From Aquanectria penicillioides (lineage: Eukaryota; Ascomycota; Sordariomycetes; Hypocreales; Nectriaceae), in the NCBI GenBank assembly GCA_003415625.1, contig PYIU01000009.1, positions 1,364,001 to 1,428,000 on the forward strand: a stretch of 64,000 bases of DNA, written 5' to 3'. Under the pieces are notes generated by a model. It was not told the origin of the DNA, did no database searches, and saw only the letters and a program-made list of their open reading frames with translations. Positions 35,201 through 46,695 of the stretch are shown in pieces (position 1 is the first letter of the stretch; every line of letters starts with the position of its first letter). Made by a program: the position numbers and the translations under genes.

Positions 35201-36144
35201 ATCCAGTTGTTCGCCGCCCTTACCGTCTCGTTGAGACAACCCGCCATCCTGTGCCCAATGCTAATGCAATGCCTCGATCCCTTCTGTCAACCTGCATTGA
35301 TTTCCGTTGCATCGTCTAGCTTTCAAGCTTGTCCAAAGAGGCGCCCCAGCCGTGGCGAATTAATTCCCTCAGTAGCTCCACGCTCTGGCTAATCTACCAG
35401 TACAAGTACCCAGTGTTGGCTTCCATCAGCAGGGAATGGGAAGGGGGGAGGGAAAATAAAATGAAGACAAAATAGATAATAAAAAAAAAGTCTATCAACC
35501 ATGCAGCCGGCCGTGTAACCAAGGAACTGATCTCCCGCCAGCTGGAACGCACCGAGTTTTCACCATGTCTCGTCCTTTGGTGGCTTTGTGTCGCCGAGCC
35601 TGACACCTGAGAAATGACCAGCAAACCAGTGTAGGGACTTGTGAAACGCCTGCCCGGTCGCACATAGTCGCAACTCGTTGGGAGGTGATGCTCACTTGTT
35701 GGCTATCATGCACCTGTACATGTGTGTGAGAAGTAGGTCTTGGACCTAGGCAAGCCAAACGCAAAATCGGTCGGCATGCGGTCTGTAACCTTGAATAAAT
35801 GCTCACGGTTTTACCGCACAATTGTCAACGCCAGTTGTGCCTTTGCGGTGCAGGACTAGAAACCTCGTCGGCATGGATCACAACCCTGCTGGAGTCAGAT
35901 GTTGGGTATCAAGCTCGAAACTCGTCCGGTCCTGGCAAATTGAAACGCTTCTAATTTGGGATGGATGGGTTACTCGAAACAAAAAGATGCATCCGTTTGT
36001 TGGTTGTTACAGTTGTAGGATCAACAGCCAACAGCAACCTCGGATTGTATCTCGAACACGTAATCTCGTCTTGCACAACTCACCCGCTCGTGTGTGCTCG
36101 TAAATCATGTCTTTTCATGTCCCTTTTCCGTTTTATTTGATGCA

Positions 36145-37523
36145 TTATCTACCTCGGCCTCTGCCTCCACCCCGTCCACCCCGGCCCCGACCCCGGCCTC
36201 GGCCCCGTCCTCCTCCGCGGCTCGTCTTCTTGCCTCCCCTAGGACCGCCCTTGTTGTCAAACCGCTCAAACAGCTTCTCTTCTCCAAAGGCGCCTTCTCC
36301 AAACATCATAAAGTTGACCAACCCGTGATCTACAACTGCCACAAGCACGTTTCGGTGTCCATGTTTTAGACGTTGGTACATGCGGCCTGGACCCTGCCAC
36401 GCCTCGTTGGGGGGTCGTATGGTGTCGACTCCAGTAGTGCTTCGATCTGCTCCAGCGATGGTACGAATGACTCATTGGCATCGACGACTGCAATGCGGAA
36501 GTCGGGTGGTGGGGGGCTCTTCTTGGAGAATGGAGCGCCGCCAGTTTTCCACACGTGGAAGAAGATTTTGAACGGATCTTGTGGGGTATGTACATCCACC
36601 AGCGTAGGCAGCGGTTTATGGCGGGGGAGGATAGCAAGCTGCTCGTATATAGGTCGATAGGCGCGATATAGTCCTGGCTGTACCAATGGTCCGAATGGCT
36701 GCTGCCTTGGCCGCGCGTCCCGGCTGACGAAGGCAAAGAGCCACTGCCACAACGTCTCGGCGGGGGGTGTAGGAGGTGTTGGTTGGGATTCCGGAGGTGC
36801 ACGTAGGACATTGAAGCCCGCTCGCTTCAGATGCGAGAAGACTTGGTACTTCTGAAGCGAGATTTTGCCCCTCTCGCCGTCGTATCCGATGAAGAGTGAG
36901 TAGGCAGCCTCAAGACTTAACGGGAGTCCTGCATCGTAGTCATCGGGTCCAAGATCGACCTTTCGGCTCGAGGCATCAGCCTGCGAGAGCAACTCTTCCA
37001 GTTGCCTATTAGGCCACCACAAGTCGACAGTTCCGCGTTCGATCAGGTAGATGGCTTCTTCTGGCAACAGCCATAGCCGTCCGGCGCCGGCTCGCTGAAT
37101 CTTGACTGGTACCGCACGGCCAATATCCTTTTGCCAGTTTCCTCGTTCATGTTCCATCACGACCACTCTGTCCCGTAGCCACAAGTTTCTATACTCCTCG
37201 ACCTGTTCGAAGTCCTCCCACCAGTCTGGAAAGCACCATCCTCGCACCCAAGACTCCTCTCTGTGTATTCTCGTATATCCCAGTACACTATCCAGTACGT
37301 TGCGGCTCGTCTCTAGGAGGTTGTCTTGGGCTCTGGTTCCGTGTGACTCAAAATCCTTTTCGCCCTTGCGAATCGATTTACCCGACACTCCGGACTTGTC
37401 GAACATTGACAAGAACAGGTTATAGTCTGGCGCATCTTCCTCCGCATCCTCGGCAGCTGCAATGCCAGCATTGGCCGCCGCGGGACCTGTCGCATTGGGG
37501 TTCTCGTCGTCGTCAAAGGCCAT
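36145..37523 (-). CDS. sen54: tRNA-splicing endonuclease subunit Sen54, with a frame break
   Basis: Structural subunit of the Sen2-Sen34-Sen15-Sen54 complex, which cuts introns from tRNA precursors. The N-terminal Sen54 domain is clear at about residues 85-175: WVRGWCFPDWW, the conserved core LLPEEAIYLIERGTVDLWWP, and SLFIGYDGERGKISLQKYQVF. The C-terminal Sen54 signature (GPGRMYQRLKHG, RNVLVAVVDHGLVNFMMF, EGAFGEE) lies in another frame from 36381 leftward. The frames meet at a six-base G run on the plus strand (36409-36414); one more base would join YDPP to NEAWQGPGR and give about 459 residues. The protein ends in an unusual Arg/Gly tail of RGRG repeats, likely RNA-binding. The start ATG at 37523 opens MAFDDDEN. 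I treat the break as an assembly error. Confidence 0.92.
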
Positions 37524-37756
37524 GGTTACGGAAGCTCTGTGTGCAATTTAGAATCGTGGGTCGCGTAGTCTGTAAGCAAGAAGTTCAACAAACCATGCTA
37601 GATTGTATTCGGTTGCGTTCGTGATATGTCGAAGTGATGATGTCGAAGGAAAAGTTATGCGAGGCTGTGAAGCCTTGTCAAGTCCCACTTCTCAAATAAG
37701 TGAGTGTCATAGTACATAAGCTGTAATTTAGTGACGGGTCCCCAACAACTACTTAA

Positions 37757-37855
37757 GGCGAAGTGGCCGAGTGGTTAAGGCGCTGTGTTTAGGTTTATAC
37801 AAACCATGACAATCCGCAGTGGGAAACCGCGCGAGTTCAAATCTCGTCTTCGTCA
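37757..37855 (+). tRNA. tRNA-Leu (anticodon UAG) with an anticodon-loop intron
   Basis: Acceptor stem GGCGAAG pairs with CTTCGTC (one G-U). The D arm is GCC ... GGC with an A-box-like GTGGCCGAGTGG. The anticodon stem is CTGTG with CGCAG, and the T arm is GCGAG-TTCAAAT-CTCGT, which contains the B box. The long variable arm fits class II leucine tRNA. The loop reads TT-TAG-G, so the anticodon is UAG (decodes CUA/CUN leucine). A 20-nt intron follows position 37 (37794-37813), the canonical site, and its AAACC can pair with the GGTTT at the loop-intron border. No CCA is encoded, as expected in a eukaryote. Confidence 0.93.
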
Positions 37856-37859
37856 AGTA

Positions 37860-37865
37860 TTTTTT
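37860..37865 (+). terminator. RNA polymerase III terminator
   Basis: A run of six T begins five bases after the tRNA discriminator base, the usual Pol III stop signal. Confidence 0.85.
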
Positions 37866-40800
37866 GCATTCCACTGCATCTATTTCACTTTTTTGGTGAT
37901 GAGAAAGAACATCAATAAATCCGCTCTCAATTTGATGTTATCCATCTTCACATCCACTCATCATGTTATGTGTCCCCTTGAGATAAGTGGGTCTGCCTGA
38001 CTATCACACCTCTGAGTGGCCTGACACGTGATTACCTGCTTCACCTCCCTCAGTCAACTCTATCAAGGTTGACTATCTATCGTTCTGTTCTTTCAGCGCA
38101 AATCGAGCTTGTGCATCAATTTACCACAGGTGCAGCAGCCTCTTTCCGAAACTCTCCCAATAAAGACCTTTTGCTTGCCTTCTCAACGTCTTGTTTCTTT
38201 TGGCAGCGGTTCTTTGATTCCAGCTTTAGTTATAAGAAAATGTAGGTACATGCTCCAAATTTCGCAGTTCCCTAACATTCTAACTAAGGCTCCTCAACTT
38301 CTGACTATAACTTGAGAGTTGCAATTTCTAAGATTAAAGAATATTGAGAAGCAAAATTTAGAAAACAATTCAGAAACTGCGTTAAGGTTTCTGAATAGAT
38401 ATGCCTTAGTCATTAGGGTACGATGTAAAAGGTCATGTTGGAATTAGGATATACGGTAGGTAACTAGCACAACTTTTTAATAACCAGTGCAGGAATTAAT
38501 AGCAATAAATTATTCAGGTGGAATAAAATCACAAGTACATTATATTCCGACCTGGAAGCTCTATCACGGACTCAAGGGTCAACTTGGATTGTACCCTAGG
38601 GTAGGTAGGCAAGCCCAGTGGAGACTTTGGAGAGTTTGCATACCCACAAAGCACGATCGGTTTATGAGAAAAGAATGGAATTTTTCAACGGAATTATTGA
38701 TTCATACGCCGGACCATGTAAATAGAGAAGATAACAAAAAAAACCATGCCATTGTCAAGACTTATTCCCTGTTGATACACCGTCAGGTGGGCAGCCGTCT
38801 GAGTATGGAAGAATCAGACTGAGAGATGACAATGGATACGACGGCTTGCCTCGAGTATTTTCCTTGGTTTCGATGCAAAGGGATTCGAACTCTCAGACAG
38901 CACCACGGGGAGGTGCAAAGTCCGAATTTGTTGCCCAAAGTCCAAGGACCCCCACCTGAAGGCTGCGCTACAGAGGAACAGACTCTCAAAACAAACACAA
39001 TTTTCGAGTTAATCTACTCTCCCCGGTGTGCAAACAATAAATAGAAATATTCCAGCCCGGGCACGCGCACCCAAAAACGGAAGCGGAGATGCCAAACATT
39101 AACTGCGACAAACATACTGAACGAGAACGCTGAGCCCTTTGTCGCGATAGACGTACTCGGGATGAAAACATTGAAGCCAATTCCCCCACAAATAGCAGAG
39201 TAAACCCAAACGTCGAATATTTTTATGCTTTGAATCGAGTAGGAATAATGTAATTCGAATGTAAAGTCATAAATATCAGAACGTTTCAAGATAGGCCTGG
39301 GAACTCAGCCTCTAGTATGGGTTGCCGGACTGTCTAGAGCCCTCGGCCCAAGGCTTCCTGGACTTGGTGGTCTCATTTTAGGGAATGGGATAAGGACAGG
39401 AGTTTAAGTTGGAGCAAGAGGGATCTTGGGTCCAGGTACGCTGAGTGCTCCTTCTGCTCCTTGATTCAGACGTCCGTCCCGGCTAATGGCCATCGTGGGG
39501 TGATCGATTTCCATACTTCTGAAAGGATCTGGACCGGGATCTGATAGGTACCAAAGGTTATTGGAGGATTTTGTTTTATGGTACTAGGATGTATAGAATC
39601 CCGGATAACGGCTGAGATGGACCTTGTTACCAGTCTTGTTCCTTAACAACGCAGTTCAAGTTATCTGGACTCTAGAGGCACTTCTAATTTAGTGGCGCGA
39701 AGGTGAAACTAGATGAGAGATTACCTTGCTCTCACACAAGAGATCCTGTTACAACTCTCTATCCGTGGGGCAAACTTGTAAGTAAAATCAGACGTCAGAT
39801 GTTGATGCTGAGGCGTGATGTCTTCTCAAACTAAGATACGGTTCATTGGATGAGAGAACACTGGCTCAGAAATTCTCAATTCTTCCTGCAATTAGTAAAA
39901 CCACCCAAGCAAGCTATGTTATGTGTAACCGCCCGTGAAACAACTAAGGCGAAAGTTATTGGTGTTCCGCAGCTATGATGTCGTTGTAATGCTTGTTATC
40001 TCTGCAATGAAGTATCGACTACAAGTCAAAGTTATCAGATGAAAATTGGCGATTTGTAGTTACATAGTGATCCTAGCCTCCGATGGGAAACAATACTTGC
40101 AGTCCTGATTGCACCTATTTCTTCCTTTTTCTCCTCAACTCATTCTTGCCTCGCGCAAGTGCCAGGATCCATCAATTCTTTGTTGTATGAGTGAATATGT
40201 AATAATGTTATTCATCATTTCACAAGCTTCTTAGCCATTTGTTGTCTGAGCCCCAATCTGCCATGTTCTTGTGGACACACCTTTTGCCCTAAACTGGTAG
40301 CATTTATTCAACACCAAAAAGACACCCAACATTAAGGCATGAGCTACAAGCACCGTGGATATTGTCTTCTAATACACAGCGTCGTTATTTCCCTACTTTT
40401 TGCTTGATATCATGTTTGGCTGCCGGGCCTCATTGTAAGTCCGGCTGGTTGTCGAATCATAGCGGGATCTCAATGAACCAAGGTTCGTCAAGAGTTTCAC
40501 TAGCAATACTATATGACACAAGAATGCTTCTGTCTGCCTCATCTAATTGCCCAAAGTCTCGAGTCTGCTACCAGATTCTGCCCCAGCCCTGACACTTTTC
40601 CATGGCCATCGTTCTTGCCGCCCGTGCTCCCGCTCCCGCTCCCGCTCCCGATGCCGTTGCCGTTGCCACGTTTGCCCGGCCCAATCCTTCACTAGTGCGG
40701 CTGAAGTAGCTATATTTGTTGAAAGGGTAATGCCTCTCTCGAACGCGTAGTTTAATGGTAAACTGACAAGGCATACGGTGATATATAGGTACAAATTGAT

Positions 40801-42827
40801 TCGGGCACAGCCGTCTCTAGCGCTGGCGCCGATCTTTGAAGCATTGCTTTAACTATTGTAAGAGCAGCCATTGCCTCATCATCCAGTCCACATCCTTGTT
40901 TTTTTGTTTTCCTGTCGTGTCTTTTGGAGCCCACGAGGCCCAGAAGAAGACCAAGGCTCAAAGTGAGAACGACAAGCTGTAGCTGTTGTCTGGCAGCGGT
41001 ACCAACTACGCTTCGAAATCGTTACTCCGACGTGGGAATAAAAAACAAAACAAGATAAATTTGGAGTTCAAGGTCAAAGAGAAGGACTAGGTCTCGATTG
41101 TGTATTTGTCTTTATAAATGCATCTTGGCCCATGGGCAGTTGATCGGGATCACTTTTCTAGCTCTGTTGTAAAGGTGCTCTCTGAGATCGCTATGGTGCT
41201 CCGAAATGAAATTATGGGGCCGAACAAGTCCTCTCTAGTACGCTCAGATAAAACCAATTTAGATCATCACAGGAGACTGCGCTTCCCAAAGAAGAGAATG
41301 AGTCCCATTGTTCAATTTATCGCCATTATACTTCAAAATTCACACTATCCTGTGTCGTCATCACCCCAAGTCGTCCACGCTTTCATCCGACGCACAGGCC
41401 CGCCGGCCCAGGGCCACCTTGAACCGGGGTACAGCTCCTCCGCATTTCCCGGGACGAGCTGGAGATGCTTCCCCAGAGCCGCATATAGGGACAGCAAAAC
41501 TCGATGACATGTTTCATCCCCTCCCCTTCCCTCCCCTCCCCGATAATTTTTCTTTCCGGAATGGGTTCGAGGCAGCGGCCGCTTGCAGCTAGACCGCCTT
41601 GGGTTGAGTTTGGAGCTGCAGCTCCTCCTGGTCACGTCAGGCCCTACGGGCGACTCGGTCCCGGGAGCGCCGTCGCCGACTAATAAAGCGCTGACAGACT
41701 TGACGATGACATGCCGGAGCACCAAAATCCCGATGGCGCTGCGACGCACACCAGGAGCTGCGGGAGCAGGTTCGTGGAGACGGGACTACGGGAGGGGGGA
41801 GGCATACGAACGCCCAAGCCTCACTGCCCCCGCCTCAGATTTGTTGTATCCAGTCACCGGCAAGGGAGGAGAGAGGGAGGAACGCGTCAATGAAGCTGAT
41901 CTGACCCTGCGCCTAGCCCCCGATTCGACAAGCCGCGTCGTGAGCGATGGGGCGACAAGTCCCAAGATTACGTGGTGCGAGACGTTGAATGTGTCCGAGA
42001 GGCAGCTTGCCCTGGCAGTAAGCGATTCGAGCTCAGAATCCATGACAATACGGCAACGACGCGAGACAAAGTATTCAGGGCTAGGGTTGATGTTAGGCTA
42101 AATGTCGTCCTTGTTTAGCATTAGGTACTGCCATATTTCGCCAGATGTCTCAGACATCGGTACATGTGCCGTGAAACACCGCAAGTCTTGACTACCGGTG
42201 TAAGTGCCCAAATCACAAGGGTAATCACGGGACACAGAATTGAGCATATTTGACACTTTTCTGTCATGACTGTTCTACACATGGCATCTGTCAGCAGGGA
42301 GACGACTGCTCTGCTACACCAGACCCGAATAACCAAAGGCTGAGCCGGTCGTGAATCATCTCCGTTGTGTGTGCGTGCGTCGACCCACCGACCAACTCGC
42401 GCAGTCCTGCGTAGGGTACCATTCACACACTGGACGCTGCTGGGAGCATCCCCACCATTTGTTTCTTCCCGCTGCACTTGCCCACTGCCTGTGCATGCTC
42501 CCCTTCCCCGGAACGCCATGAATCATGCCCGTGTACCATCCATCCGTCTTCGCCGAAACCCCAAAATTCATCAACGCCCGTATTCGGGTCACAGGTTTTC
42601 ACGTGGGCGATTAAACATCGTCAGAATCCCCTGTTGCTGTCCGCACTCGCTCTGGCCTCGTCTCATCCGTGGAGTATATGCTGCCAAACGCGGCAGTCTT
42701 GATAGAGAGGCACTCTCCGGAGCGGCGCGCAGATGTGCTGTACATCCTTTGGCGTCGTCCGCTGTGCGAAGGGCGTATCGTGGCGGAAGCCGGGCTCGTA
42801 ACTATCCGTAAATCTCGTCGTCGTGCT
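37866..42827. other. Long non-coding region
   Basis: About 5 kb with no supportable gene on either strand. 38.0-40.5 kb is AT-rich and stop-rich. 41.1-42.8 kb is more GC-rich, with open frames up to 172 codons that carry no domain or splice logic. A tRNA-like T-arm occurs near 38880 (see rejected items). An imperfect CTCCCG hexamer repeat occupies 40627-40650. Confidence 0.55.
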
Positions 42828-44172
42828 TCATTCAATAAACGGCTTTTTCTGGCCGCCCACCATGCAAAGGCCAAGGGCGCGTAATGAGTCGCGGTCGTTG
42901 GCGAGAATAATTGTGCGTGCCGGCAGCATGGGGTTGTTGGGGTCGACGTGCGAGGCGTCCTTGGCGGATTGCTCGATGGCGTCCATTTCCTCCTTGCAGC
43001 CCTGCTGGTCGAGCGGGCAGATGACGATGGGCTGGCGGAGGTGGACGTCTCGAGCGCCGCTTAGTTGGACCTGGAAAGGGTTAGCGAATAGCGAAGAGAG
43101 CGAGTTGAGAAGCATACCTTAATGTTGAGGTAAAACTCAATCTTGTAGAGAGTAGAGGTGGTTGTGAAGGACGTGACTTCGTAGAGGGGAAACTGAGGCC
43201 TGCCTCGCTTAATGATTCCTTCGGGGTCCCGCAGATCCTTGGAGGGAAAGCACAGGCCGACGTTCGTGGCGTAGCCAGCTTCGGGCATCTTGGTCTTGAC
43301 TACTTGAACCTGCTTTGAGATTTTATTGACCTTCTTGGTCGGCTCGTCGCCCTCGGGGTTATATGTAATTTCCTCCTCAATAGTGAGGGTAATCTTGTCG
43401 ATGGTGACGCGCTTCGCTTTTGACATCCAATCGGCGTTTGGTGATAATTTGATATACACAGTTATGGGGTCGCTGGGGCCGTAGCTCCAGCGGGGGAGGT
43501 TGATTCCGAGGTGGACAATGTTGTCGGAGGTGACGAGTTTGGATTCGGGTTTATTATACATGCCAAAGGTGGAGAGGGTATCGTAGCGTTGTAGGGGCAT
43601 GGGGAAGCTGTACTTGTATTGGTTACTGTGGCCCTGCTGGACGGTGACGACGAGCTCGTAAAAGGTCTCGGCTGTTCGGCTGGGGAGCTGGAGCGAGGCG
43701 GGAGGGATTCGTCGATTCGTTTCTTCCCCGCCGCGGCCGAAGGGGATGAAGAGGACAAACGGGAGGTCCATGGCGATGACTTTTTCGGCCTCCTTGCCGG
43801 ATGCGCAACGAAAGAGGAGCAGTTCCTTGCCGACGACGTCAGTCGTCTCTCGGCGGGGAGTGCCCAAGTGGCGCTTGGCGAGGCTGTCGGCGTCGGGGTG
43901 AATGGATTCGCGGCGCTGAAGGCATATTCGAACGAGGGATATGGGGACTGGCATAGAGAAGCCCTGGCCGGGGCGGATTTCGACTTTTCCTTCGATGCGC
44001 GGCTGGTAGGCGAGCATGTCAGCATGAGGTTCCTGGGGTGAGCGCCACGGCGGCTTCACGAGCAGGAGCGGGAGCGGGTTGAACGTACCAAGGTCGCTGA
44101 AATTCCTGGATAACCAACGAGAAAGCTGCTGTTCGGAGGGCCGGAGACCCTCACGCTGGCGGGCGCGGCCAT
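42828..44172 (-). CDS. Arrestin-like protein (alpha-arrestin family)
   Basis: Three exons: 44172-44089, 44002-43118 and 43070-42828, 403 residues. Exon 1 (MAAPASVRVSGPPNSSFLVG) joins the arrestin N-domain (PRIEGKVEIRPGQGFSMPVP, VRICLQRRESIHP). The conserved segments DLPFVLFIPF, AETFYELVVTV and YSFPMPLQRYDT follow. The C-domain begins near IKLSPNADWMSKAKRVTIDKITLTIEEE and carries HLRQPIVICPLDQQGC near the end. Alpha-arrestins recruit ubiquitin ligases to membrane transporters, but no PPxY motif is visible here, so that role is uncertain. An alternative in-frame acceptor (exon 2 from 44032) would add ten residues, EPHADMLAYQ. No catalytic site is expected in this fold. Confidence 0.85.
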
Positions 44173-44762
44173 GACAGAGCGGTGCGGGCGTGCGAGTCGG
44201 AAGAGGGCAGCTTCCTAGGCGGCCGCGATGCGGGAGTCACGGCAGTTGTGAGAGCAGTTGGAGTTGTTGCGGTTGGCGGGTAAGAGTGGGGGGCGGAAGC
44301 GCGAGGGCGCTGGCGATGGCGATGGCGAGGACGAGCTACAGCTTGTGCCAGTGCCGGAGCCGGAGCCAGAGGCGTGAAGCAGACGATGCGGCGGTCATGA
44401 ATTCGAGGCTCAGGCTGGGATGGCGGCGGGCGCCTGGGACGAGTGCGAGCGTGGGCGGCGGCGGCGTTTGCTGCTGCTGCTGCTGCCGCTGCTACTGCGT
44501 CTACGTCTGTCTGTGGGCGGTCACTGCGGTCGGGGGTGTGGCCAAGGCGGAGGTGGGGTACTGAGAGAGTCGCACGCGAGAGAGGACAACAGGCCGGGGC
44601 AGCATCACACGGCGAGTCTGGGCGAGGAGCGACGGTCGGCGGCAGAGGCTGTGACTGCGACGGAGGTGACGAAGCAGAATCGACGTGAGAGAGACGATGC
44701 GTTATGTGTCGGTGGAGAGGGAAGGATGTGGGATGGATCACAGGTTGGTCCAGGGTTGGAGT

Positions 44763-44784
44763 GAGAGAGAGAGAGAGAGAGAGG
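44763..44784 (+). repeat. GA dinucleotide repeat
   Basis: About eleven GA units in the upstream flank of the arrestin-like gene. Confidence 0.9.
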
Positions 44785-45208
44785 GCTGAGGTTGGGTGTG
44801 CAGCGGCTGGGCGAGTATGCCTACCGACCTGCGATGCGTACCTAGCGGCAGCGGTGCTAGGATGGTGCTAACAACTGCTCTGCTTACCCAGATAGGTGCC
44901 AGTGCCTGAGTGAGCGAGCCGGCAAGGTGACGGCAGCCCCAGTAAGTCCAGGTTCTCTGGACGCACGCATTGAACAAGGCCAGCGATGGGTGCGGTGCGG
45001 TGCGGTCCTGGTCCTTTGGTCTCTCGTCCTTGTCGTTAGTTGGGGGCCGGACACCACAACAGCCGCTTTGGCGGGTTTTGGCTGGCTTTGGCGGGGGGGC
45101 AATTTGTCGTCGTCCACAGTAAAAGTGGGCGGCGGAAAGCAGAGTCAGCACGGATGGGCACAGATGGGCACAGAGGCATGGATATGGATGATGGATGATG
45201 GATCCCTC

Positions 45209-45233
45209 GCACGCACACACACACGCGCGCGCG
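45209..45233 (+). repeat. CA repeat running into a CG repeat
   Basis: CACACA followed directly by CGCGCG gives about 24 bp of strict purine-pyrimidine alternation, a classic Z-DNA-prone composition. Confidence 0.85.
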
Positions 45234-46695
45234 GGCGGCAACTAGAACTGCTGCTGAGCATTGTCCTCATTTACAGCGACCCAGGTGCAGGCTACAGATA
45301 CGGACGCTGCTGCGCTGCTGGGTGCAAGTCGCAGGTGCAGTTTGCAGATAACACACTCAATGCGTGCGCCCAAGCACTTGATCGACTTGCGCGTCACGTC
45401 ACCCGTACAACATCGACCTCGAGTGCGACCTCTGCTGCACCCTTAAATCCCCAGGTATTCGTTCCTCCAGGTTACCGTACCCCAACCAGGCTGTCAGCCC
45501 AACCTATGACGGTCTTGGACAAGTTCCGCAATGGTGTCTCCGTCGGGACGGTGATCTGGGATGCTGAATCCGTCCTAGTTCCATCACAGGTTGGTTGATG
45601 GAGTCAGGCCCCCCTTCAACCCCCTCACAGCATAGGTACTCCGTACTGCACATGTTCCCCCCTCCGAGCCGCGTTTCCTGCGGGCTGTACCACCTGATCA
45701 CTCAGTTTGCTGACCATTGCTCGCTGTCGCTTTTGTGTTTTCCAGCCGCAGCCTGGCCCGTCAATGGCGCACTTTCAATGCCCGGGTGGTGCCCAGATAG
45801 GCGATGTCTAGATGCATCAACCGTTTGCATTCCATCTGGACCAAGCCACGGCAGCGGCGCTCGGCACGGAGATGACGGATTGAGACAATGATTCTCGGAG
45901 AGTTGGGCACAGTAAGCATAATTACTGCTTTCGTCTCTCGAGACCTGCGGAAGATCCGCTGCCAACAGGGGGGTTCTCTCCGCTGTACAGCCACTCCGGA
46001 GCACACGGCAGCGCGGACGCCGAACAACTGCTGTGGCTAGTGCGTGAATGTGCGAACCAGGCTAGGGCTGAGAAATGCCTAGTCGACGCTGGACGCTGCA
46101 GAGGCTCAATCAGTAATTGCATTTTGGAATTCAACGGCATTGGTTCCTCACCTCGAAGCCTAAGCCGAAACTCTCCCCGCAAAAGCTGAACGTGATCGGA
46201 GTTTGTCCAATGTCTTTGGTTAGGCATTGCCTTGCGTTGTGCCATGTAAGGTCGATCCTCAGCTCAGCTGGACCACGCCACCTATGTGCGTACCTTGCCC
46301 ACTCAGGCACCAGTAAAACGTTCATCTCAAAGGCACCAGCCACATACCCTGTTCCTGAGTAAGCCACTAGAGCGGACGTCTCCACGGGACTCCACGAGGC
46401 CCAGCGACTTGCCAGGTTCGAACCCTGCCTTTAAACCCCCCCTTCCCCTCCCCCTCGTTCCTTACAAGGCGGATAACGTGTGCTTGAACACCAGGGTGCG
46501 GGCTGCAACCGCACAAAAAAAAAAAAGTCGAATTCCACCACTATCTTCAATATCAATCCTTCATATCCAGTTCGAGGGGCTGTGCTGACTCCCGCCAGCG
46601 GGCAGCGAGCCACGTACATGGCACTGGCGACTGGCCTGAGTTGGTTGTTTCATCAACTTACACCCAGGGATCATCCTCGCGCAACGGTTGTCCCA

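Larger units (their letters stand above)
31458..36144. other. Long non-coding region
   Basis: 4.7 kb without a supportable gene. The proximal part (31.46-31.66 kb) is C/T-rich on the minus strand and reads as the leader of the repeat-module gene. 31.9-32.4 kb is strongly purine-rich on the plus strand. The remainder up to the SEN54 3' end shows mixed composition and only short, domain-free frames. Confidence 0.55.
44173..46695. other. Intergenic, GC-rich then repeat-bearing
   Basis: 5' flank of the arrestin gene followed by the 3' flank of the retropepsin-like gene. Open frames of 196 codons (44.15-44.74 kb, -) and 223 codons (44.9-45.6 kb, +) lack domains and are Ser/Pro- or Trp/Gly-biased. 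Simple repeats at 44.76 and 45.21 kb are listed separately. Confidence 0.55.

Noticed and set aside
38870..38990. tRNA-like sequence on the minus strand with a T-loop-like GTTCGAATCCC
   Set aside because: The T-stem has a mismatch, no 5' acceptor strand complementary to TGCATCG is found at the right distance, and no anticodon arm folds. At best it is a tRNA fragment.
40743..40810. D-arm-like sequence GTAGTTTAATGGTAAAC suggesting an organellar-type tRNA
   Set aside because: Only the D hairpin folds. No anticodon stem or T arm follows, so this is not a tRNA.
44151..44741. 196-codon open frame upstream of the arrestin gene
   Set aside because: Overlaps the leader and first exon of the arrestin gene in another frame, and is Pro/Ala/His-biased.
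46410..46430. Self-complementary GGTTCGAACC resembling a T arm
   Set aside because: No acceptor or anticodon stems on either strand; a short palindrome only.
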